Positions 21,358 through 33,413 of a stretch of DNA of 64,000 nucleotides are shown one piece after another. Source of the DNA: Gonatopus flavifemur. Lineage: Eukaryota > Arthropoda > Insecta > Hymenoptera > Dryinidae. The translations under genes were made by a program, and so were the position numbers. The notes beneath the pieces were generated by a model. It searched no databases, was not told the origin of the DNA, and was given only the letters and a program-made list of their open reading frames with translations. The stretch's first letter is position 1. Every line of letters begins with the position of its first letter. Location: positions 77,120,001 to 77,184,000 of the forward strand of contig JAFFJZ010000001.1 of assembly GCA_018340375.1 (NCBI GenBank). Reading direction: 5' to 3'.

Positions 21358-23574
21358 ATGTTGAGCATGATAACTTTATTGATCGTCAATTCAATCATCG
21401 CAACTTCAGGTGGGAGCAACACATCGTTTCGACACAGCAAAAAATTTTGTGTCACAGGAGGTCCACTCATAGTTTGTGTTGAAAACGACATATCACATTC
21501 ATTGTGAATTTAACATTTTTGTGTTAATATTTAATATAAATTGCGAGTGGACCTCCTCGAACATACACGTGTGTTAAAAATACACAAAATTTTCCACTGT
21601 GAAGTTGATTTTCTTACACGAAATGGCACGTAGAAAAAAAATCACATATGGATTCTGGATTGGTTGTGAATTTGATATAACTGTTCACATAAACGCACTT
21701 GGAATAAAATTTACATGGAACTTATGTTATGGCTATATTGCTACTGAAGCCAATATGGGGGTAGCGTTGATATAGTAACCATAATAACCATTCAAATCCA
21801 ACAGCACTCTGTTGTAGATTTTACATGGGATCGACTCTGTAATCGTAACCTTACTTTGCATGTAATTTTCACAAGACCATTTTTTTTTCATGCATGCTAG
21901 GATGCTTTTATCATTCAAGAAATTCACATGAATTCAGATATTTCGGACGGAATGATTCCATTATCAATTCAATAATCAATTCAACAGAGATTCAAGTTGA
22001 AAAGATGTTTTTCATCCATGAGAATCTTCGATTGGCTTTTTCTAAATTGATTTAATGATTTGCCAATTTCTGCTAATTGTCAGATAATTTCACGACACTT
22101 GATTCTTTTGATTATAAAAATACGTAACAATCTTCTATCGAGATTCCAAAAAAATTCGATATAAACCAGACATTTTGTATTTTCTTTCATTTTCTGTTAA
22201 TGACTGATTCATGTAAGAAATTTCCTAAACTTGTGCTGAAGTCGAATAAGAATTCCATCCCACACCTTCCTTATTGTTTCATCGGCAAACTTATGAAAAA
22301 AAAACAAGAAATAACTAAATAAACGACTTTTTGTAATGAATATGAGATCCATTCGGCAAAATATTGAACTTTGCACAGTTGAAAGAAAAGTCTGATTTTT
22401 AGAAATGCTCATCTTTTAGAGTGTATACGGATGTTTGTTCAGTATCATCTCGTGAATTTTACGATGCTTTTGTTTTAAACATTACGTTCTATCTTTTATG
22501 AATACAACCTCTCTCTATGAAAAAAAGACACCTCTTAGTCACGAAAAAATAATCACTATGCATGCGCTACACACAAATACTCCAGTTTATATAAGATGTA
22601 TTTCATAAAAATCTCATACAACATTCCTTAACTGTTAATGAACCTCATTCAAGGGTGGCGATAGGCCATATTTATATGAAATGAATACCCAATTCGCTAT
22701 ACCCACATAGAAATTTATTCGATACAAATACACTCTTCTTCCAACGTGGAATGATATGTGGGTAAAAATTCATTCCCCAGCCGAATTTCTACTCCGCTCA
22801 AATGAAAATATAATTAAACAAATAAACTTTCCTCATTGAGAATATTATTATTGATCCACAGGTAAATCGTGGAATCCTGATATACCTCTTAATATCATAG
22901 ACGGTACAAACACAGCGATTGAAAAGATACCCCACCAAGTCAGTATCTCCCTGTACAAAAGTAAACAATTATGCGGTGGAAGTATAATAGAAAGGGAATG
23001 GATCATTACGGCGAAGCATTGTACTGAAGACATTGCATACGACGATTTAAGTGTCAGAGCTGGGAGTACTCTTTGGAACCAAGGTGGCAGCATACATAGG
23101 ATTCTAAGTAATTATACAAGGGATGGCGAATACGCCGATATAATACTATTAAAAGTAGAACCACCTTTCGTTTTTGATGAATATCGCAAACCAGTTTCTC
23201 TCCCAAGCTCCAAGTTTGTATTTCGTCCGGGAAAAATGGGTACTATCAGCGGGTGGGGTGATACGGATAGCTCAAAGCCTTCCCCGTCGCTTTTATTGAA
23301 ATCCGTTCAAATACCCTTAATTGACAGACAAATATGCGAGTATATGCTGAAGCGGAAGATGCTTGTTGGACATGACGAATTTTGTGCTGGCTATATGGAC
23401 AAAAGAGGAGGCAGAAATTTTTGCGATGGAGATAGCGGCGGTCCTTTCACCATTAACGGCACGTTGATCGGTATTATCAGTCGATCGTTGGATTGCGGTG
23501 GGCCCTTCAAACCACATATTTTCACCGATGTAGTTTACTATCGTGGATGGATTAAAGAAACATTAGGGATTTGA
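21358..23574 (+). CDS. Secreted chymotrypsin-like (S1) serine protease 2
   Basis: This is the paralogue of the protease at 11435, with identical exon lengths: exon 1 21358-21409 (52 bases, signal peptide MLSMITLLIVNSIIATS, donor TCAG|gtggga) and exon 2 22862-23574 (713 bases, acceptor CCACAG|GT), giving 254 aa. Propeptide GKSWNPDIPLN is followed by mature IIDGTNTAI. The triad is His in TAKHC, Asp in YADIILLK, Ser in CDGDSGGP. The six core cysteines are present. Again Asn is P1 of the activation site and Asn is at position 189 (GRNFCDGDSGGP). The two proteins look roughly 55% identical by eye. AATAAA occurs about 70 bases after the stop. The intron of about 1.45 kb contains a small foldback element. 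Confidence 0.88.
21441..21603. repeat. Small foldback element in protease 2 intron
   Basis: AAAATTTTGTGT and then AGGAGGTCCACTC (21441-21468) are mirrored by GAGTGGACCTCCT (21545-21557) and ACACAAAATTTT (21592-21603). It starts about 30 bases after the exon 1 donor. MITE-like and non-coding. Confidence 0.6.
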
Positions 23575-26500
23575 AAAAGTGCACACAAATACTGTTCTAG
23601 CAAGTATAAACAGTCAACTGTTCATCAATCGAGCAAAAATGTACAATAAAAGGCTGCTATTGTTATTTCCAACATAATTTGAAAATACAAATATTTTTCT
23701 TATTCCATTGTTTCCATGAATAAGAATGAAAAGTTGATGATATATGATCATCAGTAAAGTTATTGCGACGAATACGATACAGATTGAATATTGAACTACC
23801 GAACCCGAGTTGTTGAACAATCAATCAAATTCTTGATTTATATTTTTGAATTAATGATCAGTTCAATTGTTGATCGAATAGACACACAAATAATTATGCA
23901 TTATATACGAGGAATTGTGTGTAATGAAAAATACATTTGACATTTCAATTGTCATTATTCTAATTGTCATAATCGTCCTGGTGTCATCTGATGTGACACG
24001 ATACAATGTAATTAATGAATATTTTATTCGATCTTCTAACACGAAACAACCGAGTGTTTCAATATTTAGCAAACCGACTTTCTATTTAGGTACTTTTCTA
24101 GTAGTCAGACTGAAAAAAAGACCTCAGTATAGTTATCAAATGAAGTTGGTTGGCTCAAACAAGGGATTGGCCATTAATAGTAAAAAATTGAGTGTGAAAT
24201 TCAACACTCGAGTAATACTCGAATAAAAGTGGTTCGTGAAGGTCCACACGCGCGAGTGCTCTTCTTCTATGATGGACCACGGGTGTATTTCACACTCTTC
24301 CGTGGGTTAATATTTTCGTAAGTCTTTCAATTACTTCACACTGGAGCGAATGAAATTCAAGACTAAGAAGAATGAAATCTCCATCAAACGTACCGAATAT
24401 AACCGAGTGTTGAAAAACACATTCGACAGTGTTCATTTCAACACTGCAAAATAATATTCTCCAGTATATCCAAATCCAATTACACATGAAGATCATTTTA
24501 CAAATAAAAATGCATCTCCCTTCACCGTGGATAAATCACCATTATTCGTCGTTTCGAAATTAAAGATAGTACGTTTGACATAACTAAACCCCAACTGGGC
24601 TTTTCTTAATTAGTCAGGAAATGTCTGTTCATGTATAGTGTGACCCACGAGGTTCATTAGAAAGGGCTTATCTCGTCAGGAGGAGATCTCGCGATGAATC
24701 GTGGAAATTTGAGATTATGGATTTTCTTAGGGTTATACACTGCGAAAAAGAATTCGTTGAATCAAATAAGATTTGTTTATAATAAATGCAATATTCATTA
24801 ATATTTATGTCATCACATAGTTGATGAACACAGCACATATATCTTTGAGTTAACTTCATACCGATTATGATTCGAGAAATCTAAATTTGCTAAGAAGTCG
24901 TATTCATTCAAATCAATTTCGATCAGTTTGACTCAAGTAAATGATTTGGTTATAGTTAATAGATATGAATTTTTTGATTCAACACAATCTTTGGTTACAA
25001 TGAATAAGTTTTATTTATATGAAACGATATCTCTTGAAAATGTTCAACCAAATGCGTTGATTTGTCAGAAGAAAACCTTTTTCTCAATGTACGAGTAATG
25101 TATTAAATCCACCATAATTGTTCGTGTATGTGATAACAACGTTATATTGCTCATTAAATAATGTATCACTAACATTTACAGAATCGGTTCCTCTCCTTTA
25201 TACATCACTTAGCTACCCGAATGAAATATTTATATAACAAATATGAATAGTTGAGCAATCCAGTCACTTCGAGACTTGGGGAAAAAGAGATACCCAAAAA
25301 TTCTTTCACGCAATTGTCAAGCATAAGAATTTGTTTTTATTGTAATTATTTACAACGAGCTAACATAATTTTGATGCAACTTTCGATAGAATTGTTCTCT
25401 TCAGCATTTAAGTAGTCAAACCGTAAAGTTGGAAGACACTGTATGAATTTCTGATATGAAAAACGTTAAAACCAATTTCAATGAAAAATTTTTCATGCTA
25501 GCCTCGCTCTTATGTATACCACATATACATTGAAGTCGTAACAATAATGTTCAGCTGTTACAGTTATTTGATATTGTTGTCATAACTGAACGAATCGTTC
25601 CAAGAAAGATCTAGTATCGATACTGCCGCTACCTGCTTTAGCTATATTTTAAATTGTTACAATAATCACACATTATTTTTTATTTTACCATCATTAAAGC
25701 GTCATCGTTGTGATGCTCGCAGAGAAGTATAGCGCAGGGGTACCAATCAATGCCCCCGCATCGCTATCAAGTTTATATGACAAAATAAAATATCGAATTA
25801 CAACCGCGTATCACATTCAATGGCTAATACACGAAACGCGACACGAATATCTGATATCAAATCTTTTTACATGTAAGCCTGACAAAAGTATACCTACTGA
25901 ATAGAATTCATTGAAATATTCATAAATGAGATCCTATTTAAAGATTTTAATCTACCTTGCATCCTACCAGAGATCACTTTAGAGATTCTTCAGGCTGCAG
26001 AGAGGTCTAAAGAAGATCTACACCGAAGAAAAAAGATTGTGCATAAAACAGTAATATAGGTAACTTTTGAAACACTAGTTAGTGAATCTAGTAATAGTTT
26101 AATTAACAGATGAATAGATGATTTTCCCGGTCAGCCAGTGTTTACAAACACAGGAAAGGAACTATGAATTCATCATGCAATGGTTAAATGATTCTTTTAC
26201 AGATCATGGAACTACATCAACCTGGTCAGAAGAATGCAAATTTACGAATCTCACTGGTCCAGTTTCAAATGAGTTGAAAGAAACAAAAGAACACAATTCC
26301 TGGCACTGGTATCACATAAAACAGAGTTTCTCTCGTTCAATATGATCATCATTTTGTTGCCAAATGCGGGGAAAATAGAAAACAAAGACGAACGAAGAGT
26401 GATAAAACACAATAACGCTCCCAAAGCGAATAATTAAAATCATTTTGCATTGTTTGTTATCAAGTATTTAAATCATGCAAACTTCAATGTTTCCCTACTA

Positions 26501-28100
26501 GGGAGAGATTTTTGCATTAAATAATCAAGTCTTGAGGTGTATGAACAAAAAATTGTATCACGGAAAAAATCCAAAAACATATATTCTATGGGCCACCACT
26601 CTAGCGTTTCCAAGAATTGTCGGAAATCAGAAGTCCAAGAATTTTTTAGAAGATATTTAAAATGTGAAAAATCATTCATTGTTTTTTTGTTTGTTTGATT
26701 CGAAACGAATGCTTGTGGTCTCATATACGCACTGTATATCCAATAAGGCCTACAAGTTTTATTGCAAAATAATTGTGAGCAAAAAATTCACAGATGACAT
26801 CATGTGATTTCGATTGTCGATTGTAAAATAATCTGATACAAGATTGCAATAGTTTCGCAATAGAGGACACACGTGAAGGATAATAGTGAAAGAAAAATAC
26901 TATTAAACGCGTATCACTTCAAATATATATATATGTAAATCGATATTTTATTGCTTATTAGCATTCGATGACAGAAAGAGAATTTTATATTTTTAATGAA
27001 AAGGTAGTTTCACCTTGTACTCGCGTAATTTGGGGTCATTTTCTAAAACTTAGCACTAACGGTACCAGAAACAGATTTTCGAAATATAAAACGACGGCGC
27101 ACATTCAAGCAAAGTCTATTGATTCACTCGACCCACAAGGTCAAAATTTTATTATGAATGTAGAACAAAAACTAAAGAGGTTCTTGAAATATAAGATAGT
27201 ATGAAATGAAGGGAACATCGAGAGCTGTTTTTGATAAATTGAAATTCACAGATGTTATGAGTATATTCGATCGATTCAACATTTCAAAAATATTGGAGGA
27301 AAATTTCGAATCCATGCAATTTTTGGTTGTTGTTCATTTCATTTTATCCCACAATTCAAGAAATTTGTTGATTTTTTTATTCTATACATTCATAATTGTG
27401 AAAGGTACGTCCGTGCGGATTAACAGATTTTGCTTCTTCTTTTCTGCAGAAGTTGGAACATTTTCATCATTTTGGTTTCCTGACTCAAACCCTGATACAC
27501 TCGCTCCCAGAGCAACATTTGATCCAGTCCTTCCTCTCATTATCACCCTACGTGGCTGATCAAAATCACACCACACCGTTGATCAAAGTTACCCCATATA
27601 CCGGATCAAAGTAACCCCGAGTACACATTGGGGAGTGAAAATTTGAGTTTTGATTCATAGTATCTTCAAAAAATTGATCAATCACATATTGCAATCCTAG
27701 ATTCATTGGAATTTAGGGGATGAAATTAGTGATAAAGTTTTCCGATATTATGAATTCAATGAAGAAATTATATTTACGTCTTTACTATCTTCCTCACATT
27801 CATTTACGATACAGATTGTTGCATTGCTAACAGAATTATTTAGGGGTCTCCTGTGTTGCTGAACAGTGAGGAAAAAATTAAAAATTGAATCTCATCTGCA
27901 CTTAAAATATTGTTTTATATACGAACAAAGTAGTTATCAAACTAAACCGGATAGACGGCATAATTTCACTATGGAAAGCTTGGAGCGGTATATCGTGGTA
28001 TACTTCTATCAAAATAATGATGAAAATGAGTAAATTCATCATTCTGTTTTATTTCTGATTTTTTTATGAATGAAAACTCGTTAAATTTTTTTTATAGTTT
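23575..28100. other. No gene recognised; possible decayed element remnants
   Basis: About 4.5 kb of AT-rich DNA beginning with the 3' UTR of protease 2. Short ORFs (up to 117 aa) show no domain. The local palindrome GAGTGTGAAATTCAACACTC lies near 24190. At about 27545-27620 the phrases GATCAAAATCACACC, GATCAAAGTTACCCC and GATCAAAGTAACCCC repeat at short intervals; a minus-strand ORF of 64 aa covers part of this and may be element debris. No firm call. Confidence 0.35.
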
Positions 28101-28104
28101 GTTG

Positions 28105-30255
28105 CATATTTTATTTATTTATGTTGTTTATACGGGTAAAAAAGACCCTTTGGTACATAGAATATACATTATTTGAACCACATTATATATATCATGCATC
28201 AAAGCATTAAGCATCGTGTTAAGCTCGACTACATGCATCTTATATTACAACAACAGTTAACGTGTATAATTATAGGTGAAAAGGACAATTAGATATTAAA
28301 TTTGACAAATAAGAGAAAGAGAATTTCTAAGATCAGAATGAGATGAAAATAATTCAAGCACATCACTGTAAGAATTAGCTAGGATAGATATCCGATTTAC
28401 CGGATCAGAATAACCGTATCTCGATTTATAAGGAATTGGATTGAACGATTTAGGGCGCCTTAATAAACGAGAAGGGACATTAAAACGTACAAATCCAAGC
28501 AGTTGAGGGCAGCGAATTTTCCCATCAACAATTTTATACAAAAATGAAAAATCATTGAACAAACGACGTGATTCCAAGGAAGGCAAGTTAAGTAGAGCCA
28601 TAATCAATGAGTAATCATGACAAGTGACGCTCAACGGACGGCCTATCCGATAGGCAGCAAAACGCAGAAACTTATGCTGAACTCTTTCCAAATCCTGTAC
28701 AATCCCGAATTAAACGAGGACTCCAAATTTGAGACGCATACTCAAGATGAGGTCTAACTAAAGTACAATACAGTGTTCGAAGTGCAACAGGATCACGAAA
28801 ATCTTTACAAACGCGCTTGATGAATCCGAGAGATTTCATGGAAGTACCAACTATGTAATTGTAATGATCTGAGAAGTTAAAACGAGAGTCAAATGAAACT
28901 CCAAGATCACGAACAGTATTTATAGGTGATAACAGAGAATGAGACAAGTTATAAGGAAAATAAATAGCATTTTTACCTCTATAAAATCTCATCACATGGC
29001 ATTTAGTGAGATTTAATGACATATTAGATAGCACACACCAAGATTGTAACCGATCCAAATCAGATTGCAGATTTTGAGCATCTCTGTAAGTTCTTATAAT
29101 CATAAACAGTTTCAGGTCATCAGCAACAAGAAGATGTGTGCAGTACTTGAAAATCGTAGAGATATCATTAATGAAAATAATAAATAATAAAGGACCTAGA
29201 TGTGAGCCTTGCGGTACACCTGAGGATACAAAAAATGAATCAGAAAAATATTGAGAGACACGAACTGATTGCGTACGATTCAGAATATAACTCTGTAACC
29301 ACGACAAGAAATTGCTGCGAATACCTAAATTACTTAATTTATTTAACAATATATTATGATCAACTCTGTCAAAAGCCTTTGAGAAGTCTGTATATATAGT
29401 ATCCATTTGGGCATTTTGATCAAGCGCAGAGCACACGACATGAGAAAAAATAGACAAGTTAGTTACGGTAGATTTTCCAGAAGTGAAGCCATGCTGGAAA
29501 TCAGAAATTATATCAGAAAACAGTGGTGTTATTTTATCAATAACTATATCTTCAAAAATTTTCGGCATAACATTCATGATACTAATAGGTCTATAGTTTC
29601 TCACGTCAGAACGGTCCTCAGATTTGAAGATAGGAGTAATTAAGCTGGATTTCCATTGAGAAGGAAATATTCCAGAGGATAAAGAGCTGTTGAAGATCAA
29701 CCACAAAGGCCGAGAAATGACGAACTTGCAAGATTTTAGAAAATTAGGAGGAATACCATCATCACCAGGACCGGAAGAAGTTTTCAAGGATGAGATTTTA
29801 TTGAACACTTCACCGATATTGATGGATAAATCGGAAATATTGACATTGAGAGTAGATTCTGGTAAATTACAAGGAACAACGGGATAATTTTGATAAACTG
29901 ATCTGAAATAAGATGCAAATAAGTTCGAAATAGCAATACCAGTATTGCGAATAGTACCGTCTAAATGCATCACCAGGGGTATACCGTTCTGATTCCGCTT
30001 ACTATTAACAAAGTTCCAAAAGCTTTTGACATTTGTAGAAATGGACCCTTGAACGTAATGAAGATGAGACAAGTAACATTGGCGAGTCAAAACTTTACAT
30101 TGAGCTCGCAAGTGACTAAAGATTGGGTAATCTTCAAAGCAATTTGACTCTTTGTACCTATTGTGAGCAATTTTCTTTTGTCGATTAAGTTTAATTAATT
30201 CCGAAGAGATATTTTGAGATTTTTTCATGCATATTTCACACTTTTTTTGTTGCAT
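28105..30255 (-). mobile_element. 5'-truncated non-LTR retrotransposon (Jockey/CR1-like group)
   Basis: The minus strand carries the reverse-transcriptase half of an ORF2, then a roughly 190-base 3' UTR ending in a TAAATAAATAAATAAAA-type tail near 28105. The apurinic endonuclease domain and ORF1 are absent, as expected for 5' truncation during target-primed insertion. A copy of a piggyBac-like MITE family (30302-30624) lies just beyond the truncated end. Clade assignment within the Jockey/CR1 group is by eye. Confidence 0.85.
28296..30255 (-). pseudogene. Reverse transcriptase with one frameshift
   Basis: The frame from 30255 runs 527 aa through the linker region and RT domain: NYRPISIMNVMPKIFEDIV, DFQHGFTSGKSTVTNL, YTDFSKAFDRVDH, SSGVPQGSHLGPLLF and LLVADDLKLF, then SLGFIKRVCKDF and RPHLEYASQIWSP. 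The catalytic Asp pair is present, but the usual Tyr/Phe before ADD is Val. At about 28685 the frame breaks; continuation in the next frame (LERVQHKFLRFAAYR...) gives another 130 aa to the TAA at 28296, consistent with a single extra base. The start is not a genuine start codon context but the truncation point. Confidence 0.88.
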
Positions 30256-30301
30256 ATAATCCGGTCTTTAATCATGACACTGTTGTGCTGTACTTTGGTG
30301 T

Positions 30302-30624
30302 GTGGGAATGTATTTTGCGAATTATAAACAAATACGAGTAATCATTGTTGAAATCTGCATACATGAAAATTCCCCATGGTGAAAGTTTGTCAAAGAAATA
30401 CAGTGAGCCCTTATAAGTCACAAACGGATTGAAAATAAAACTTTTTTAAGAAAAAACCATGAACAATTCCGTGTGGTTGTTACAAAGTTGCTTGTTCATA
30501 TTCCAAATTGGTGATTTTTTTGTCATAAATAGGAATCTAAGCCCGAACGAATATGATTATCGAATCCCTCCGACCTTGGTCCTCTACTTGACAATAATTC
30601 TTTAATTTGATCCAGAACATTGCA
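30302..30624 (-). mobile_element. Diverged copy of the 43.9 kb MITE family, reverse orientation
   Basis: About 320 bases match the reverse complement of the element at 43887-44263: AAACAAATACG, TCCCCATGGTGAAAG, GTGAGCCCTTATAAGTCA, AAGAAAAAACCATG, TTTTTTTGTCATAAATAGGA and GACCTTGGTCCTC all align. The terminal GGTAGTTCTCC repeats are not recognisable, so the ends are lost or diverged. Confidence 0.75.
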
Positions 30625-31108
30625 AGGGAGCTATCTTATAATTTCGATAAAATTACACAAATTGATTGCTATGCAATTCATCTATGAGGCTGTTATCGTA
30701 TAATTTTATGGAGAAAAACTGTACCTCTCGACATTCTAACACTCACTATGTTATCTAAAAGAGTTCAAAATGAATACGTGAAAAACCCCTAAAAAGTTTT
30801 TTTTCTTATTCAAAACAAAAGTCTTTGAATGAAGAATAGAATAGTAAGTACATTCCTTTTGTATTCCAGATTCGTGACAGACAGGTTTGCAATCAAAACT
30901 GAGCATCATCTGAAATACACGAATGCTTTGCACAGTTCGTAAGAGGTTCCAATTTCTCACAGTAAATCGTGATATGTAATCACTTTCCATGCTATATGAC
31001 AGTAGTGAAATACTATGAGCTGCCTTAAACTGATCGTACACGAAGCATTCAACCGATATTAAACATCATTCTCATCCAATATCTCCTCTCAAAGATTCGT
31101 AGTACTAT

Positions 31109-31176
<68 letters not shown>

Positions 31177-32380
31177 TTACGAGGAACGTGAAGGGGCGTG
31201 AACCGACGATCGAGCCAGGAGCATCGGCGACCAGACATCGCACTGTTTTTCCTTTTTTTGCTCATGCCCTCTCCATGACCGAACTCTTCCGGCATTCGAT
31301 ACCTTCGAAGCTCCTAGGTATGCGGAAACTGACAAACCCAAGAACTTTTGCACATGAAGTAAAGAGCTCAGCTCCAAACGATTCACTTGTATACAAGTTT
31401 GTATCTCGTACAATGGCAAAAACCCAGGAGCAAGGTAAATGAACGGAAAGACAACAAACCAAGATCACTATGTTATATATACCCTTACGTGCACGTTCAC
31501 ATTCACACACACATACACACAACACACAAATAAATATATCCTTACGAGTCATCACACGATCCACTCCACTGACCATCAAGTGCAAATTATGTTAAATTTC
31601 ACTAAAAAAAAACGCTGTAAAATATAATATCGCGTATCACGTGGAACTTTGATATAACGCAAAACCTTGACCATCTACGTAAATCGATACATTATAAATT
31701 CCAAGTATTCTTCGATCATACTCGTCCATATAAATGTCAACATTGACATCGATGAAAACAGTGGAATTTTGTTGGATTTAAACGAATATAACGTGAGAGA
31801 AGGAATCTGAGGATAAATAGAGGTTATGTCTCTGCGGCACACCTTATTCGATATTTACAAAATTACACACGCTTGTGTATAATCAAAGAACATATAGCTT
31901 TCTTTCTTTCCATTAAATTCGATCGAAGAAAAATAATTCAAGAGGAAAAAAAATAAATATTTACATACTCAAGTTCGTGGAAAGCGCTTTCTCTTATATA
32001 ATAATCCAACATCCAGGGTACACTGTTTATAATTTCCCTCATTCGTTGTTATATATATTCACTGTCGAAGCACTTGATTATTTTTTGTTTACAAGCCGGC
32101 TCTATCAGCGAAAACTGACAGCAACCACGAGACACTTTCTCGTGTCAACACAACACACGACACAACACTTGGGGAGCACCACACTACCGCCATTCACATT
32201 CACGTACGAGAAAAAGAGACAAAGACAGAAAGAGGCCGCGAGATACAAGAAAAACGTGTGTCCACAAATTTTTGCTTGTATACACGCATGAACGTGTTGG
32301 TGACTAAACGATGAAATGAGAGAAAATATATATGTGTGTGTGTGTACATATATGTATATTGTTAATCTATATGTTCTAGG
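30625..32380. other. No gene; microsatellite and possible promoter region
   Basis: Includes a (CTA)n/(CTG)n tract at 31108-31178 that produces artificial poly-Ser and poly-Val ORFs on the minus strand, several CACA/TGTG runs, and a GTGTGTGTGT run at about 32332-32344. The last few hundred bases before 32381 may hold the promoter and 5' UTR of the small gene that follows. Confidence 0.4.
31108..31178. repeat. (CTA)n then (CTG)n microsatellite
   Basis: About 16 CTA/ACT triplets run directly into seven CTG triplets. Adjacent pure CTA and CTG blocks suggest slippage after a point change. It is not inside any supported exon. Confidence 0.95.
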
Positions 32381-32931
32381 ATGGAGGAACGTTATGCCAC
32401 GTCCTCCCACGAAAGTGATCGCGTGCGAATTCCCGAACCGACACGCGACTTGCTTTTGCCTGACTCATCAGATCGTCCGTGTCCTTTCGTGCAGGTAAAG
32501 GTAACGCGGACGACATCAGGGCAGGCATGCGAAAGTTCAACGACGCGCACACCACGGTTCTCTACTTATAATACTCTTGTTCAGTTCAGCCCTGGCTCAG
32601 TTGCTTTTCCTCCCCCTTTACTTCTTCCCTCGTTAAGCTCTCTTTCTTTCTCTATCCCTCTCTCTTTTCTTTCTCTCCTCACACACATGTACATACGACA
32701 TGCGAGACTATGAGTGCACGTAGTGTACTCTTCTTCATTTGCTACGTGAATTTTGTGTGACAGCCAACTATCATGGCAGCAAATTCCAAGTGGACTCGTA
32801 GTGTCGCTGCTGAATTGGAACTACCATTGGAATTGTTTAGTGGCGCCAGTCCACATCCTCCTAACGATGTTTTCCATGTTCTATCGATTGAATACGATAA
32901 GCAGCAAAACTCCGAGTCTTGTTCTACTTGA
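32381..32931 (+). CDS. Small two-exon protein of unknown function, 93 aa
   Basis: Exon 1 32381-32494 (ATG to CAG|gtaaag) and exon 2 32764-32931 (TGTGACAG|CCA to TGA) join in phase 0 into 93 codons. The protein is acidic to neutral and hydrophilic: MEERYATSSHESDRVR, then RDLLLPDSSDRPCPF, then MAANSKWTRSVAAELELPLE and NDVFHVLSIEYDKQQ. It has no signal peptide or membrane segment and I do not recognise a family. Support is the in-frame canonical splice pair and higher GC content than flanking DNA. An alternative is that exon 1 is untranslated and translation starts at the internal Met of exon 2, or that exon 1 splices elsewhere. Confidence 0.45.
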
Positions 32932-33413
32932 TAAAAGGGTCATGAAACATCCGTCTCACGATGATAGAACAGAAATGGCGATTGTGTAAAATGAGCCGTC
33001 TATTTCTAACCTGTTATTCTTTCGATCGTGGATCGTATGCCACCGAGCATGCGTTGCTCGAAGCGGGAAATTTGAATTTACATGTTCTATCTTGACTATT
33101 CGTACCCTACCATCGAACTCTGTATATGTTGTAAATACATTACACATATTTTTATATGTATATCATGTGACTATGTAGTGAAAACACAGACATACCCGTT
33201 TAGTTCGATAAATTCATGTGAATCGTGAGAGTGCTGCTATCTACATCTCATAGTAAGAAGTTCCTTATCAGAACAGCTGTTCGTTCAACATGGATTCATT
33301 AGCCATGCGGAAGTATAGTTTCAATCCCGATCGGATGATAAATCGAGTCGTCTTTTTGAAATTCTTTCATACGTGAGACTTCCGCGACAATAAATTTTGA
33401 TTATACGTTGAAA

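Noticed and set aside
22690..22765. ACCCACAT / ATGTGGGT inverted pair
   Set aside because: The match is only about 8-10 bases and the flanks do not extend it; too weak to call an element.
31049..31295. ORFs with long poly-Ser or poly-Val on the minus strand
   Set aside because: They are different frames of one CTA/CTG microsatellite with no exon context.
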